In this document: positions 54,329-63,450 of the stretch, piece after piece
Position numbering within the stretch: position 1 is the stretch's first letter
How the letters are laid out: the number at the start of each line of letters is the position of its first letter
Assembly: GCA_964574815.1 (NCBI GenBank)
Contig: CAZNPL010000042.1
Span: forward strand, 1 to 63,483
Direction of reading: 5' to 3'
Length of the DNA: 63,483 nucleotides
From: CAZNPL01 sp964574815
GTDB taxonomy: Bacteria; Planctomycetota; Phycisphaerae; UBA1845
The notes under the pieces: model-generated
Database searches by the model: none
What the model was told of the DNA's origin: nothing
Seen by the model: only the letters and a program-made list of their open reading frames with translations
Position numbers and translations under genes: made by a program

Positions 54329-54859
54329 TCAATTCAAGAGCGACTCAATCCGCCGTTCCACGTGCGGCATGTTGCGTGCGGTAAGCTCCGACAACCTCTT
54401 GGAGACATCCCCCTCCTGATCGAGCAGGAAGTTGGCCGGCAGAAAGCGGACACCCCAGTCGTCCCCCACGGCCGCGCCACGCAGGAGGACGGGGTAGTTG
54501 ATCTCATTGCGCTTCACGAATCGCTTGACCGTCTTGGCATCCTCTTCGTTCCATACCATGACCGACAACACGGTGAACCGGTCCGAGCCGTATTTCTCCT
54601 GCAGCCTCTTGAGGTGCGGAACCTCCGCACTACAGGACGGTCACCCCACCGCCCCGAACGAGAGAAGCACCACCTTGCCCCGCTGCTCGGACAGCGATAC
54701 AGGTGCACCGCTGACCGAGGTCAGAGTAAAGTCCCCGCCCCCGCGTGAGCAGCCGGCGAGATTCAGTCCGGCCGCGATCAAGACCGCCGACCATGCCGAG
54801 TATCGCACGTATTCACCTCGCCTGAAACCAAGCATTCTCACGCTGACGAGTCGCTTCAC
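54329..54859 (-). CDS. TlpA-like thioredoxin lipoprotein, probable selenoprotein (TGA = Sec73)
   Basis: 176 residues if TGA at 54643-54641 is read as selenocysteine. GTG start at 54859 overlapping the upstream stop. Lipobox LNLAGC with lipidated Cys37. GDFTLTSVSGAPVSLSEQRG and KVVLLSFGAVG lead to U73-P-S-C76 where TlpA proteins have CxxC, then SAEVPHLKRLQEKYG and a full thioredoxin second half (FLPANFLLDQEGDVSKRL). The frame is otherwise intact on both sides of TGA. A SECIS-like hairpin follows. UxxC thiol-disulfide oxidoreductases are known selenoproteins. An ordinary gene caller would split it into two fragments. A plain nonsense mutation is the alternative. Confidence 0.85.
54614..54643 (-). 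promoter_or_regulatory. Bacterial SECIS-like element with its UGA
   Basis: Ten bases after the UGA a stem GUGCGG/CCGCAC encloses loop AGGUU (54630-54614). Sixteen bases separate UGA and loop, close to the 17 of E. coli fdhF, whose loop AGGUCU also carries the GGU contacted by SelB. It lies within the coding sequence, as bacterial SECIS elements do. Confidence 0.8.
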
Positions 54860-55899
54860 AATCCACCGGCCTCTTCCGCTGCGTCTGATTCGGATTCGGG
54901 CGGGCGGATGGCCGCAGGCGTTGCCGTAACGCCACGGACCCGCTCCAGGCTTCTGATGAGCTCCGCCGCCAGCTCGTTGGCGCTGATTACCTTCAAGTGG
55001 GCTTTCACCATGAGTCGGTCCAGGTCCTTCAGTATCGATCGTTTCTTTTCAGCCAGCTTTCCGAATGCACCGCGTCCCCCATCGCCGTCCCGTGCGGCCG
55101 GCAATCGGGGTATCGCTTTCCCACGTTCGAGAATCGGTTCGAGCAGGAGCACGACCGATGTTCCGTCGGACCCGTATTTCTTATTGGCAATCTCTCGTAT
55201 CACGCGCAGCCGGTCCATTACGTCCGACATCCACCGGCGGTGCTCGGGCGCCGAGGCGTCCCCTTCGGGAATGACCAGCGCCGCAAGCTCCTCGTAGTCC
55301 CCGCGCGCGGCGATCTCTGCGAGCTCCGGCACATCTGCGGCGACCGAGATCTCAGGTGACGCGTCCCGCCTCACCGGCACGCGGATTTCCACCGTCCGGC
55401 GATCGGGCTTCGTTGTGGAGTAGATCTCCATCAACGGCCCCACCGCGATGTACTCCTCGCGTTCGATCCACTCATAGAGCCGGTCGTGATACTCCGAGAG
55501 CATTCCGAAGGGAGCCTCGATAACGAGCGTCGCTGCGTCGTGTTGCGGGATCGTCCCGCGGGCGATGTCCTCCCCGAATTCCACGACTTTGTTCACAAAG
55601 AAGCCGATCTCGGTCTTCCATTGCTCGCCGCCGTCAGCCCCGCGGGAGCGACCGGGGACCAGGTATCGCGCGAAAAGCGGTCCCGACTGACCGGCCTGCT
55701 CCTGAAGGGCGGCCACCTTTTCGAACGTCGCACCCAGCCCCCACGGCGGGCCCTCGTGGACCCAATAGGCCACCTCCGCCGCGGCGACCTCTTTGACGAC
55801 TACGGGAGCCTCAGCGTCTTCCTCACCAACGCTTGGGGCGCACCACGCCAGGCACAGGCAGGCCAGGCAGATGCGAATCACAGAAACCGCCCGAATCAT
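54856..55899 (-). CDS. Exported protein with GyrI-like/effector-binding region
   Basis: 347 residues from the ATG at 55899. Signal peptide (VIRICLACLCLAWCAPSVG). Residues ~30-190 recall GyrI/AraC-effector-binding domains (EVAYWVHEGPPWGLGATFEK, GTIPQHDAATLVIEAPFGM, EEYIAVGPLMEIYSTTKPD). The rest is helical and charged. The stop overlaps the selenoprotein start (GTGA), so the two are probably made together and may act together in the envelope. Role unknown. Confidence 0.65.
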   Translation of the reverse strand: MIRAVSVIRICLACLCLAWCAPSVGEEDAEAPVVVKEVAAAEVAYWVHEGPPWGLGATFEKVAALQEQAGQSGPLFARYLVPGRSRGADGGEQWKTEIGFFVNKVVEFGEDIARGTIPQHDAATLVIEAPFGMLSEYHDRLYEWIEREEYIAVGPLMEIYSTTKPDRRTVEIRVPVRRDASPEISVAADVPELAEIAARGDYEELAALVIPEGDASAPEHRRWMSDVMDRLRVIREIANKKYGSDGTSVVLLLEPILERGKAIPRLPAARDGDGGRGAFGKLAEKKRSILKDLDRLMVKAHLKVISANELAAELIRSLERVRGVTATPAAIRPPESESDAAEEAGGL

Positions 55900-55909
55900 G
55901 ACCACATTC

Positions 55910-56578
55910 TCAGCGACGATCGCGTTTTAATCCGGGCCCGTGCCGAGCCACGAGCCCCCCCGTATCCAGCCGCTCGGCCACTTCATCGAGGTCGGCGCAC
56001 ACGTCGTCCACGCCGGCTTGCCTCAAGTGCCGTGCATTTGCCGGCCCGGCCGTGATTCCGATGGCAACGAGCCCCGCCTCGCTTGCTGCGCGGGCCAATG
56101 GGGCCGTCCCCGCGGCCACCATTGCTCGACCGCCATCACTGGACAACTGCCGAAGCTGTGCCGGCCGGCGCATAGGGTCGGCCGAAAGTCCGTGCATTTC
56201 GACAAAGTAAGCGGACAGTCCCTCCTCATCGAGCCATTTCTGCCGCACGTCCCGATTTCGCCCGGTCGTTACCAGCACGCACTCGCCGTGACGCCCCAGC
56301 CGACCAAGGGCGGTGGCCACTCCCTCCTGTGCCTCGCATTGCCTCAGACACTCCTCCGATTCGAGCAACTCTGCCAGCTTTCGCTCGTATTGAGCAAGCT
56401 GTCGAGGCCTGGCGCCGGTGAACATCTCCGTGTTCCCCGCGCCGCGACGGATGGCGCGCCAGAACCGCTTCCGATCCGTTCGGGCGAGACCGACCGACGC
56501 CGCCGCCCCGGAATAGGCCGCCCAATACGCCGGTTCCACGTTCAATACGGGGCCTTCCAGCTCGATGATGATCCGCAT
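55910..56578 (-). CDS. HAD-like protein lacking catalytic aspartates
   Basis: 222 residues from the ATG at 56578. The HAD layout is visible, but the nucleophile motif DxDGT reads ELEGP (IIIELEGPVLNVEPAYWAAY), so both Asp are Glu. VLVTTGRNRDVRQKWLDEEG occupies motif II, and the last acidic motif (usually GDTxxDV) is VAAGTAPLARAASEAG without Asp. Phosphatase activity is therefore unlikely; a binding or regulatory pseudoenzyme is more probable. Eleven bases upstream of the GyrI-like gene, likely the same transcript as the selenoprotein. Confidence 0.65.
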   Translation of the reverse strand: MRIIIELEGPVLNVEPAYWAAYSGAAASVGLARTDRKRFWRAIRRGAGNTEMFTGARPRQLAQYERKLAELLESEECLRQCEAQEGVATALGRLGRHGECVLVTTGRNRDVRQKWLDEEGLSAYFVEMHGLSADPMRRPAQLRQLSSDGGRAMVAAGTAPLARAASEAGLVAIGITAGPANARHLRQAGVDDVCADLDEVAERLDTGGLVARHGPGLKRDRR

Positions 56579-56785
56579 AATCGCGTCGAAACGCTGAATA
56601 TTTCGCCTGGGAATTCCGAATTCACTACCACACGACCGGACCCCGGCCGCCGAGACCGCCGCCCGCAACCATTCGGGCAGGTGTTCGAATCAAAAGGGGG
56701 GATTGTAACATGCAATCGGCCGAACGGCGTGTAGACTGATGAGAGAAAGTACTGAGCACCCGCGTCCACGGGCCAGGAGGCAATC

Positions 56786-57298
56786 ATGAGTGGAATTGCA
56801 ACATCAAACCGTCTGTTACGTGCCGGACCCCTCGTCCTTCGATGGGGTGTGGCGGGTATTCTCCTCTACAACGGCTGGAACCAAGCCTCAGGAATGTTCG
56901 GTGCCGAGACAACCGAGTCGTTCCTGGCCGACATGCCGGGCATCGAGCTTTCGGCAAACTGGGGCTCGGTCCTCGGTTGTGCCCAACTGGCCGTCGGAGG
57001 ACTGCTGTTTCTGGGCCTCTTCACGCGCGTGGTCTCGCTCGGCGTGCTCGCGGGCGTCGGCTACTGCATCTACAGCGCTGTGACGGGAGCACCCCCGATT
57101 CCGGAAGCGGCCACCGCGGCAAGCACCCAACCCGCCGTCAGTGTGGCCACTCAGCTCTTCGAGTCCAGTGGTGCATCTTTGCTGCTGCTTGCGGTAGCCT
57201 GTGCTTCCCTGCTGTTCACAGGCGCCGGAACGATCAGCCTGGACACGCGAGGAGCACGGACGCGCGGGCCCAAACAGATCGAAATCCAATCCGTTTGA
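56786..57298 (+). CDS. DoxX-family membrane protein
   Basis: 170 residues, ATG 56786 after AGGAGG. Four hydrophobic helices: RWGVAGILLYNGWNQ, SVLGCAQLAVGGLLFLGLF, VVSLGVLAGVGYCIYSAV and ASLLLLAVACASLLF. DoxX proteins take part in respiratory or oxidative-stress functions; the specific role is unknown. Single gene. Confidence 0.8.
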   Translation: MSGIATSNRLLRAGPLVLRWGVAGILLYNGWNQASGMFGAETTESFLADMPGIELSANWGSVLGCAQLAVGGLLFLGLFTRVVSLGVLAGVGYCIYSAVTGAPPIPEAATAASTQPAVSVATQLFESSGASLLLLAVACASLLFTGAGTISLDTRGARTRGPKQIEIQSV

Positions 57299-57328
57299 TA
57301 CTTGACGGAACAAGCGCGTCTGCGGGCT

Positions 57329-57362
57329 CCGGCTGGCTGGGAACCTTTAACCGGCCAGCCGG
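57329..57362. terminator. Hairpin between convergent genes
   Basis: CCGGCTGGC (57329-57337) and GCCAGCCGG (57354-57362) pair with a 16-base loop. It overlaps the end of rseP and lies 31 bases after the DoxX gene. No T-run, so it may need Rho. Confidence 0.4.
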
Positions 57363-59695
57363 ATGACGTCGTTGAAGGTCACAAACAGAAACGCGGCGCC
57401 GATGAGCACGAGTCCGATCATCTGGGTCACGACCTGAACCTTGAGGCTTACCGGCGATCCCTTGATCTTCTCGATGATCAGAAAAACCATCAGCCCGCCG
57501 TCCATAATGGGCAACGGCAGGAAATTGATCACCGCCAAGTTGGCCGAAATAATCGCCAGGAAAAAAAGCAGCCTCACGAGGCCTTGGCGTGCCACGTCGC
57601 TGCCGATCTTCACGATCCCGACGGGACCGGCCATGTTTTCGACGCCGACGCTGCGGGACACGACCATCCGCTCGATCATCGTATAAACCTGCAGGATGAA
57701 GTACCCCGTCTTCTTCAGCCCGATGACCAGCGCGTCCACCGGGCCCTCGGCTTTGAGGGTCTCCAACTGAGGCTGCATGAACACCGAATGCGGATAGTAC
57801 ATCACCCGCCCCAGCCAGGGGTCCATCGTCTCTCGCGTGATCGTGATGTCGGCCTCGCGCTCCTCCGCGAAGGGGCGCGCACGGTATCGCAGCGAAACGG
57901 TCGTGGGCCTTCCGCCGTTCTCCTCCAGGCGCCGCCGCATAAGCTCGTAAAACCCATGCGGAAACGAGGCGGAATACCGCCGCACCCCTCGCCGCCCCTC
58001 GAGCATCACGAACTGCTCATTGTCGACGGCGACAATGTCCGCCAGTGAACTCAGGCCCAGGATGGTGCGCGGAGAGTGAGGAATCCGAAAGTCACAGGTT
58101 CGCGACTCGTATTGGACGGCACCACCGCTGCCGATGACATCTCCGGACTTTGCGACCTCGTACGACAACTTGACGGAGCCTCCGGCATTTCGGCGAAACT
58201 GCTCGGTGAGCCCTTGCCAATTGTCCAGGCGGGTGTCGTTGACCTCTCGTATCTTCGCGCCGGCCGGTATCTCGGCCTCGAACGCCGGTGTCGGCACTCC
58301 GGAAATGCGCTTGACCACCTCCCCGATGCGAAGATTGTCCTCGGCAATGAGGACGAAAGAGAACCCTATCTTGGCGGTCTGAGCTTCTCGATCGACCTCG
58401 GGCGTCAGCTCGACCCAAAGTCTCTGTGAGTCGTCTCCGCGCTCAATGTAGAGCGGGATGCTCTCTTCCGGCCACCCCGCGAACCAGCGATAAAATCGAT
58501 CACCCCAGGGCATGTCGGGCGGCAGTTCCCGCGGCTCCGCCAGCTCCTTCAACGATTCGGCGATGTAACGCGGGCTCGGATAATCCTGCTTGCCCCAACG
58601 CAGAATCACATCGCCCTCCTCAAGACCCGCCAGCGCACCGCGTCCTTTCGGATCCAGCCGCGACACACGCACCAAAGGCACCAGCCCCAGCACGTTGCTC
58701 GGATCCGGATCCGAAATCGGCCCGCTCGGATAGATCAGCATGTCGTTGATGACGTAGGTCTTGATCGTCTCGGTCGGTGAATCGGGATCGGCCGGGTCCT
58801 CAGGACGTTCGACCGTAACCGGCATCGGACTGCCGTCCGGCGTTCGCAGCAACTGCATCAACCCACCGCGCTGGGCAAGCCCCCCGAGGGTCTCGCCGTT
58901 GATCTCCACGATCCGATCGCCGGGGCGCAACGCGCGCGGATTGCTTCGGTCGTAGCGGTGCTCCAGTACCGCCCCCACGACCGGTTCGACCGCCGGCGCA
59001 ATGCCGACCTTCAAGACGTTCTGCTGGTCATCCGGTTCCGGCAGCACGCTCACCGTCTGAATCTCGCCGTCACGCTCGATCTTGAAGTCTATCGGAACGT
59101 GCGGCTCGGCCAGCACGACCGAGAAACGAATCTCGTCATACTGGCGGATCTCGTTTCCCTCGATGGCCAGGATTTTATCCCCGGGAAGCAGGCCCGCGCG
59201 GGCCGCCGGCGACTCCGGGACGACCTCTCCGATTGTGGTCACCAGTTCCTGTTGCCCGTGCATGAACACGATGACGAACAGCAGGGCCGCGAAGAGAACG
59301 TTCATTACAACCCCGGCCGAAACGATAATCATTCGCTTGCCGACCGGCTTGTTCGAGAATGCCCGCGGATCGTCCTTGACGCGCAGCTCCTCCTCCTTGT
59401 CCTCGAAATCCTCCTGCCCCAGCATCTTCACATAGCCGCCCAGCGGAAGGATGTTGAAGGAGTAGCGCGTCTCACCCCACGTGAATCCGAAAATCTCCCG
59501 GAAGAACCCGATCGCGAACCGCTCCACCCTCACGTCGGCCCACTTGGCCGCCAGGAAGTGGCCCAGCTCATGGACGAAGATGACCGCACTGAATCCGGCA
59601 AAGATCAAAAGGTAGGGCCACAGCCCGTTCCAGATCGATGCGAGCATCGATTGCGCCACCAGGCTGGACATCCCGATCGTCAACACGTCGTGCAT
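57347..59695 (-). CDS. rseP: Site-2 protease RseP-like with PDZ repeats
   Basis: 782 residues, far longer than the usual ~450. VIFVHELGHFLAAKW gives the zinc motif at 42-46 and NFLPLPIMDGG near the end the second metal-ligand motif; four hydrophobic segments. A first PDZ (EVVPESPAARAGLLPGDKIL) is followed by others (RALRPGDRIVEINGE; RLDPKGRGALAGLEEGDVIL), so the periplasmic part is expanded. It cleaves membrane-bound anti-sigma factors or signal-peptide remnants. Its start overlaps the dxr end by 16 bases, as in many bacterial dxr-rseP operons. Confidence 0.93.
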   Translation of the reverse strand: MHDVLTIGMSSLVAQSMLASIWNGLWPYLLIFAGFSAVIFVHELGHFLAAKWADVRVERFAIGFFREIFGFTWGETRYSFNILPLGGYVKMLGQEDFEDKEEELRVKDDPRAFSNKPVGKRMIIVSAGVVMNVLFAALLFVIVFMHGQQELVTTIGEVVPESPAARAGLLPGDKILAIEGNEIRQYDEIRFSVVLAEPHVPIDFKIERDGEIQTVSVLPEPDDQQNVLKVGIAPAVEPVVGAVLEHRYDRSNPRALRPGDRIVEINGETLGGLAQRGGLMQLLRTPDGSPMPVTVERPEDPADPDSPTETIKTYVINDMLIYPSGPISDPDPSNVLGLVPLVRVSRLDPKGRGALAGLEEGDVILRWGKQDYPSPRYIAESLKELAEPRELPPDMPWGDRFYRWFAGWPEESIPLYIERGDDSQRLWVELTPEVDREAQTAKIGFSFVLIAEDNLRIGEVVKRISGVPTPAFEAEIPAGAKIREVNDTRLDNWQGLTEQFRRNAGGSVKLSYEVAKSGDVIGSGGAVQYESRTCDFRIPHSPRTILGLSSLADIVAVDNEQFVMLEGRRGVRRYSASFPHGFYELMRRRLEENGGRPTTVSLRYRARPFAEEREADITITRETMDPWLGRVMYYPHSVFMQPQLETLKAEGPVDALVIGLKKTGYFILQVYTMIERMVVSRSVGVENMAGPVGIVKIGSDVARQGLVRLLFFLAIISANLAVINFLPLPIMDGGLMVFLIIEKIKGSPVSLKVQVVTQMIGLVLIGAAFLFVTFNDVIRLAG

Positions 59696-60834
59696 CGAAA
59701 AACCTCATCTCGCGCCCAAGCGTCGGCACGCATCAAATCTTCCAGTGTGGGATCGCTCTTCCAGTCGTGGCGATCCAGAACCCGCTCTACCGATGTCGTA
59801 ATTTCTCCGAAGCTGATCGCACCGTCCCGAAACATCTGCACGGCCGATTCGTTTGCCGCGTTCAAAACCGCCCCGGCCGTCCCGCCGCGAGCGGCCACCT
59901 CATGCCCCAGCCGCAACGCCGGGAATCGCTCGCCGTCGGGCGACTCGAAGTGCATCTCACGAATCGCCGCCAGATCCAGCGGCGGAGAAGGGCACGCCAG
60001 CCGGGCCGGATATGTCAGCGCATACTGAATCGGCGTCCGCATATCCGGCGTTCCAAGCTGCGCTATCATCGAACCGTCATTGAACTCCACCAGCGAGTGT
60101 ACGATCGACTCCGGATGGATGATCACCTCGATCTGGTCGTGGGGCAGACCGAAAAGCCAGCAGGCCTCGACGATCTCGAGCGCCTTGTTCATCATCGTCG
60201 CCGAGTCGATCGTGATTTTGGGCCCCATATTCCAGGTCGGGTGATTCAGCGCATCCTCCACGCATGCATCGGCGATCCGCCCGCTGCTCCACGTCCTGAA
60301 CGGGCCACCCGACGCCGTCAGCACGACACGCTTCACGTCGCGGTCACGCCCGGCGTGCATCGCCTGAAACACCGCCGAGTGCTCGCTGTCCACCGGGAGC
60401 AGTTCCGCCCCGCTTTTTTCGGCCAGCGGCGCGATGATTGACCCCGCAACGACCATCGACTCCTTGTTGGCCAGCGCCACGCGCTTGCCGCGTTCCACCG
60501 CTCGCAGCGTGGCCGGCAACGCCGCCGTCCCGACAACCCCGACGATGATGCAATCGAAATCGACCTGATCGGTCAGCTCGTATAGAGCCTTGGCGCCCGT
60601 CGCCACCCGTGTTTTATCGCCCACGGCGCGACGCAACGGGTCCGCAAGGGACTCGTCGGTGAGGGCGACCATCTCCGGCTGCCACCGCATCACCTGCTCG
60701 GCCAGCTCCCGCCAACGTGATCCGCCGGCCAGCCCGACCACCTCGAACCGCTCGCGCATGTGTCCCAGCACATTCAGGCTGCTCTGACCGATCGAGCCGG
60801 TCGACCCCAGTACCACGACGCGACGCTTGTCCAT
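59680..60834 (-). CDS. dxr: 1-deoxy-D-xylulose 5-phosphate reductoisomerase
   Basis: 384 residues from the ATG at 60834. VVVLGSTGSIGQSSLNVL binds NADPH; LANKESMVVAG, PVDSEHSAVFQAM (metal and substrate), LTASGGPFR, HPTWNMGPKITIDSATMMNK (active site) and LNAANESAVQMF are all present. It makes MEP in the non-mevalonate isoprenoid pathway. Operon with rseP. Confidence 0.97.
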   Translation of the reverse strand: MDKRRVVVLGSTGSIGQSSLNVLGHMRERFEVVGLAGGSRWRELAEQVMRWQPEMVALTDESLADPLRRAVGDKTRVATGAKALYELTDQVDFDCIIVGVVGTAALPATLRAVERGKRVALANKESMVVAGSIIAPLAEKSGAELLPVDSEHSAVFQAMHAGRDRDVKRVVLTASGGPFRTWSSGRIADACVEDALNHPTWNMGPKITIDSATMMNKALEIVEACWLFGLPHDQIEVIIHPESIVHSLVEFNDGSMIAQLGTPDMRTPIQYALTYPARLACPSPPLDLAAIREMHFESPDGERFPALRLGHEVAARGGTAGAVLNAANESAVQMFRDGAISFGEITTSVERVLDRHDWKSDPTLEDLMRADAWARDEVFRCTTC

Positions 60835-61015
60835 CACCGTTCCAGAAACAGCCCAAATGCGGATTCGCAGCCTAAAGACCGCCGCCATGTATCCTATGTT
60901 GGATTCAGGCCGCCCTCAACAAAGCTCTGGCACACTTTTCAGCCCGGTTCGAGACAGGAGGTGCAAAGCCCGAGCGTATTTCCGGTCCAAGTTGCCCGCA
61001 AATGAAGAAACGGAG

Positions 61016-62017
61016 TTACGGTGTGGACCCGACCTGGCTTGCGAGGCCGTCCACCGCCGCCGCCATTGCACGCTCGAACGACTGCGCCGCCCGCACTCCG
61101 GCCGCCAGCGCACGCCGCCCCTCGGCGGATTCGATCAGCAGTCTGACATCCCGGTTGTCCCGCAACGTCCCCAGAACGTCGATCTCACCGCGACAGTCCG
61201 CAAGAATTGCGTCGATCAGGTGCCGCAGGTCCCCCTCCGCGCCATCCCGATAATGACGGAAAAACCGAATCCCGGCCTGTCTGTCCGCCGTCAGGCAGCG
61301 GGCGTAATGGACGTGCCCGCGACCATCGTCGTCGGAGACGCCGTCAACCGGGTTCTCCAGGTGTTCCAACCATAGATCATATGCTTCGCAGCCCAGGACC
61401 AGGTTCGGATCGACGGCCTGCGGCTCGCGCAACAGACTCCGAAAGCGGCCCACGGCCACCTGGAACAACTCCTCGTGCGATGGGCGGCGCAAGTGAATCT
61501 CCTCGACAACGTACAGTTGCAGCGCCGGCGTCACCAGCGGCACATCCTGACCGCGCGACCACATGGTCGTCCCCGAAAACCCCAGCCCCTCCGGACTGGT
61601 CTGCGTGATGATCCCCCACAACGAAGCGCGCGCATCGGGCCAGCCCTGCCACGCCAGCACCGGCTGTTCATGCTCCAGCGCCGCACGAATCAACGGCGCG
61701 TAGCTGGCCTCGAAGTGCTGGTCGAAAGCTTCCGACTGATCCAGCCCCACGGCCGCCTCAGGTGGATGCAGCGGGCGAAGCCGCACGCCCCACATCGCGG
61801 CCGCCTTGACCAAGAAACGATCGCTGCCATAGGTCGGCCACCAACCGGGGCTCACCGCGCCGCGCACCGCCACCGTCCGCAGCGACAGCCCCAGCGCCGC
61901 GTTGACATCGCGGTGGTGCACATTCCCACCCGCCCACCGCAAAAGCGAAACCAAGGACAAAGCCAACGACCCGAACCGCTCCTCAACGTCCCGGATCAAA
62001 AGCGAAGAAAGGTCCAT
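61016..62017 (-). CDS. Conserved-looking protein of unknown function
   Basis: 333 residues from the ATG at 62017. LSLVSLLRWAGGNVHHRDVN followed by SPGWWPTYGSDRFLVKAAAM and EHEQPVLAWQGWPDARASLW resembles papain-like C39/BtrH-N pseudo-peptidase layouts, but no catalytic Cys/His pair is certain. The second half (~165-333) is helical, with YARCLTADRQAGIRFFRHYR. A compact globular cytoplasmic protein. Function unknown. Confidence 0.6.
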   Translation of the reverse strand: MDLSSLLIRDVEERFGSLALSLVSLLRWAGGNVHHRDVNAALGLSLRTVAVRGAVSPGWWPTYGSDRFLVKAAAMWGVRLRPLHPPEAAVGLDQSEAFDQHFEASYAPLIRAALEHEQPVLAWQGWPDARASLWGIITQTSPEGLGFSGTTMWSRGQDVPLVTPALQLYVVEEIHLRRPSHEELFQVAVGRFRSLLREPQAVDPNLVLGCEAYDLWLEHLENPVDGVSDDDGRGHVHYARCLTADRQAGIRFFRHYRDGAEGDLRHLIDAILADCRGEIDVLGTLRDNRDVRLLIESAEGRRALAAGVRAAQSFERAMAAAVDGLASQVGSTP

Positions 62018-62064
62018 GGGCGGAATCTTACCGCCGCCCACGCACGGAGCAACTGCCCCGAATG

Positions 62065-63171
62065 TCACTCAACGAGGTGACCGACCTCCGATGCGCCGAA
62101 GCGGCAGAAACTGTAGGGCGGGCTTTGCCCGCATGTGTTTCGCGGCGTCGCCATGTGTGTGATCAGCTCAATCCGTCCGAACAGATCATAGGTCTCACGC
62201 CGAAGCCGCGCGAGGGCCTGTTCGAAGTACGATTCGTCGACTTCGACCGAAATGCTGTCGCGTCCCCAACGCGCCGCAGCCAGGCTGGTCGTGCCCGTGC
62301 CCCCAAACGGGTCGAACACCGTGTCGCCCACAAAGCTGAACATGCGGATCAGCCGTTCCGCCAGCTCAACGGGAAACGGTGCAGGATGGTGGCGGGTCGA
62401 GGCCCCCGTGAGGCCGGTCCACACCTGCTGGAACCAGCGCTGTTGATTCTGTTCGGAGATGATGCTCATGAGGCGCGTAGGAAGGGCCGGTTGCCGGTAT
62501 CCGCCCGGCTTCCGCTGCATCAGAATAAACTCGATGTCGTTCTTGATGACCGCGTTGGGCTCGTAGGGCTTACCCAGAAAGCCGCCGGCTCCCTCCACCT
62601 CATACACGGCGTTTGCGATCTTGTGCCAGACAATCGGTGCCAGATTGTCAAACCCGATCCGCCGGCAGTGCTCCTGAATGGAAGCGTGAAGCGGCACCAC
62701 GGTATGCCGGCCATTGTTCTTGCGTCTCGACAGGCAAACGTCGCCCACCACGCAGATCAGCCGCCCTCCGGGCACCAGGGCGTCGAAGCACCTCCGCCAA
62801 ACCTTGTCCAGTTCCGCGAGAAAACATTCGTAGTCGGAGACGTGCCCCAATTGTCCCTCGGTCTCCCGATAGGGTTTCAGCGTCCAATAGGGCGGCGAAG
62901 TCAAGACGAGGTGGACCCCGTGCGGTTCGAGCTGCTCAAACGTCCGGGCGTCGTCGCAGTAAAGTTGGTGCTTCGTCGGCAGTCCATGCAGTACGGCCTC
63001 GATCTCGCCCATGACACGCCGATCCTTGGCCAAACGCGGAATGTCCGCCTGATCAGCACCCATCCCACGCAGGGCGGCAGGCATCAGCTTTTCCAGACCA
63101 TCGGGAATGCGTTCGCCCATACAAGCAGTTTCCCCGGCTTGTGACAGGGGGTCAAGATCAAGCGCCGGCAT
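62065..63171 (-). CDS. DNA methyltransferase, TSPPY type (N4-cytosine or N6-adenine)
   Basis: 368 residues from the ATG at 63171 (ATG 63120 is also possible). Catalytic motif VLTSPPYWTLKPY at 89-101; AdoMet motif DTVFDPFGGTGTTSLAA near the end, so motif IV precedes motif I (beta class). SPPY favours N4-cytosine, though some are N6-adenine enzymes. No restriction endonuclease gene is inside the window; one could lie past the right edge. The gene reads in from that edge. Confidence 0.9.
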   Translation of the reverse strand: MPALDLDPLSQAGETACMGERIPDGLEKLMPAALRGMGADQADIPRLAKDRRVMGEIEAVLHGLPTKHQLYCDDARTFEQLEPHGVHLVLTSPPYWTLKPYRETEGQLGHVSDYECFLAELDKVWRRCFDALVPGGRLICVVGDVCLSRRKNNGRHTVVPLHASIQEHCRRIGFDNLAPIVWHKIANAVYEVEGAGGFLGKPYEPNAVIKNDIEFILMQRKPGGYRQPALPTRLMSIISEQNQQRWFQQVWTGLTGASTRHHPAPFPVELAERLIRMFSFVGDTVFDPFGGTGTTSLAAARWGRDSISVEVDESYFEQALARLRRETYDLFGRIELITHMATPRNTCGQSPPYSFCRFGASEVGHLVE

Positions 63172-63450
63172 GACGGCCGTCGCGGTCGCGACGGAACATC
63201 CTTGGGAACGCCTGTCTCATGCCCATCTTGTGGTTGCAGGTGTTCACGACCTTTCTCCTGCTCGAATCATGAATGCGCGCCAGTAGGGCAGCCTGGGTCC
63301 GTTTGGTTTTTTTGGCGTTGTCCGGAGGCTGGCTGGCGGTTTGCCCCCTTGGATGTGTGTCTGCCCCCCGGGCGCACGTCTGATAATTGACAACTGATCC
63401 ACCTGAGGCGGAACAACTCGCGCGGCGTTGGCTTCGTTTGGAATGAAGGC

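Noticed and set aside
54641..54643. TlpA gene as a simple pseudogene
   Set aside because: The stop is TGA, lies at the redox Cys, has a SECIS-like hairpin at the right distance, and no other damage is present.
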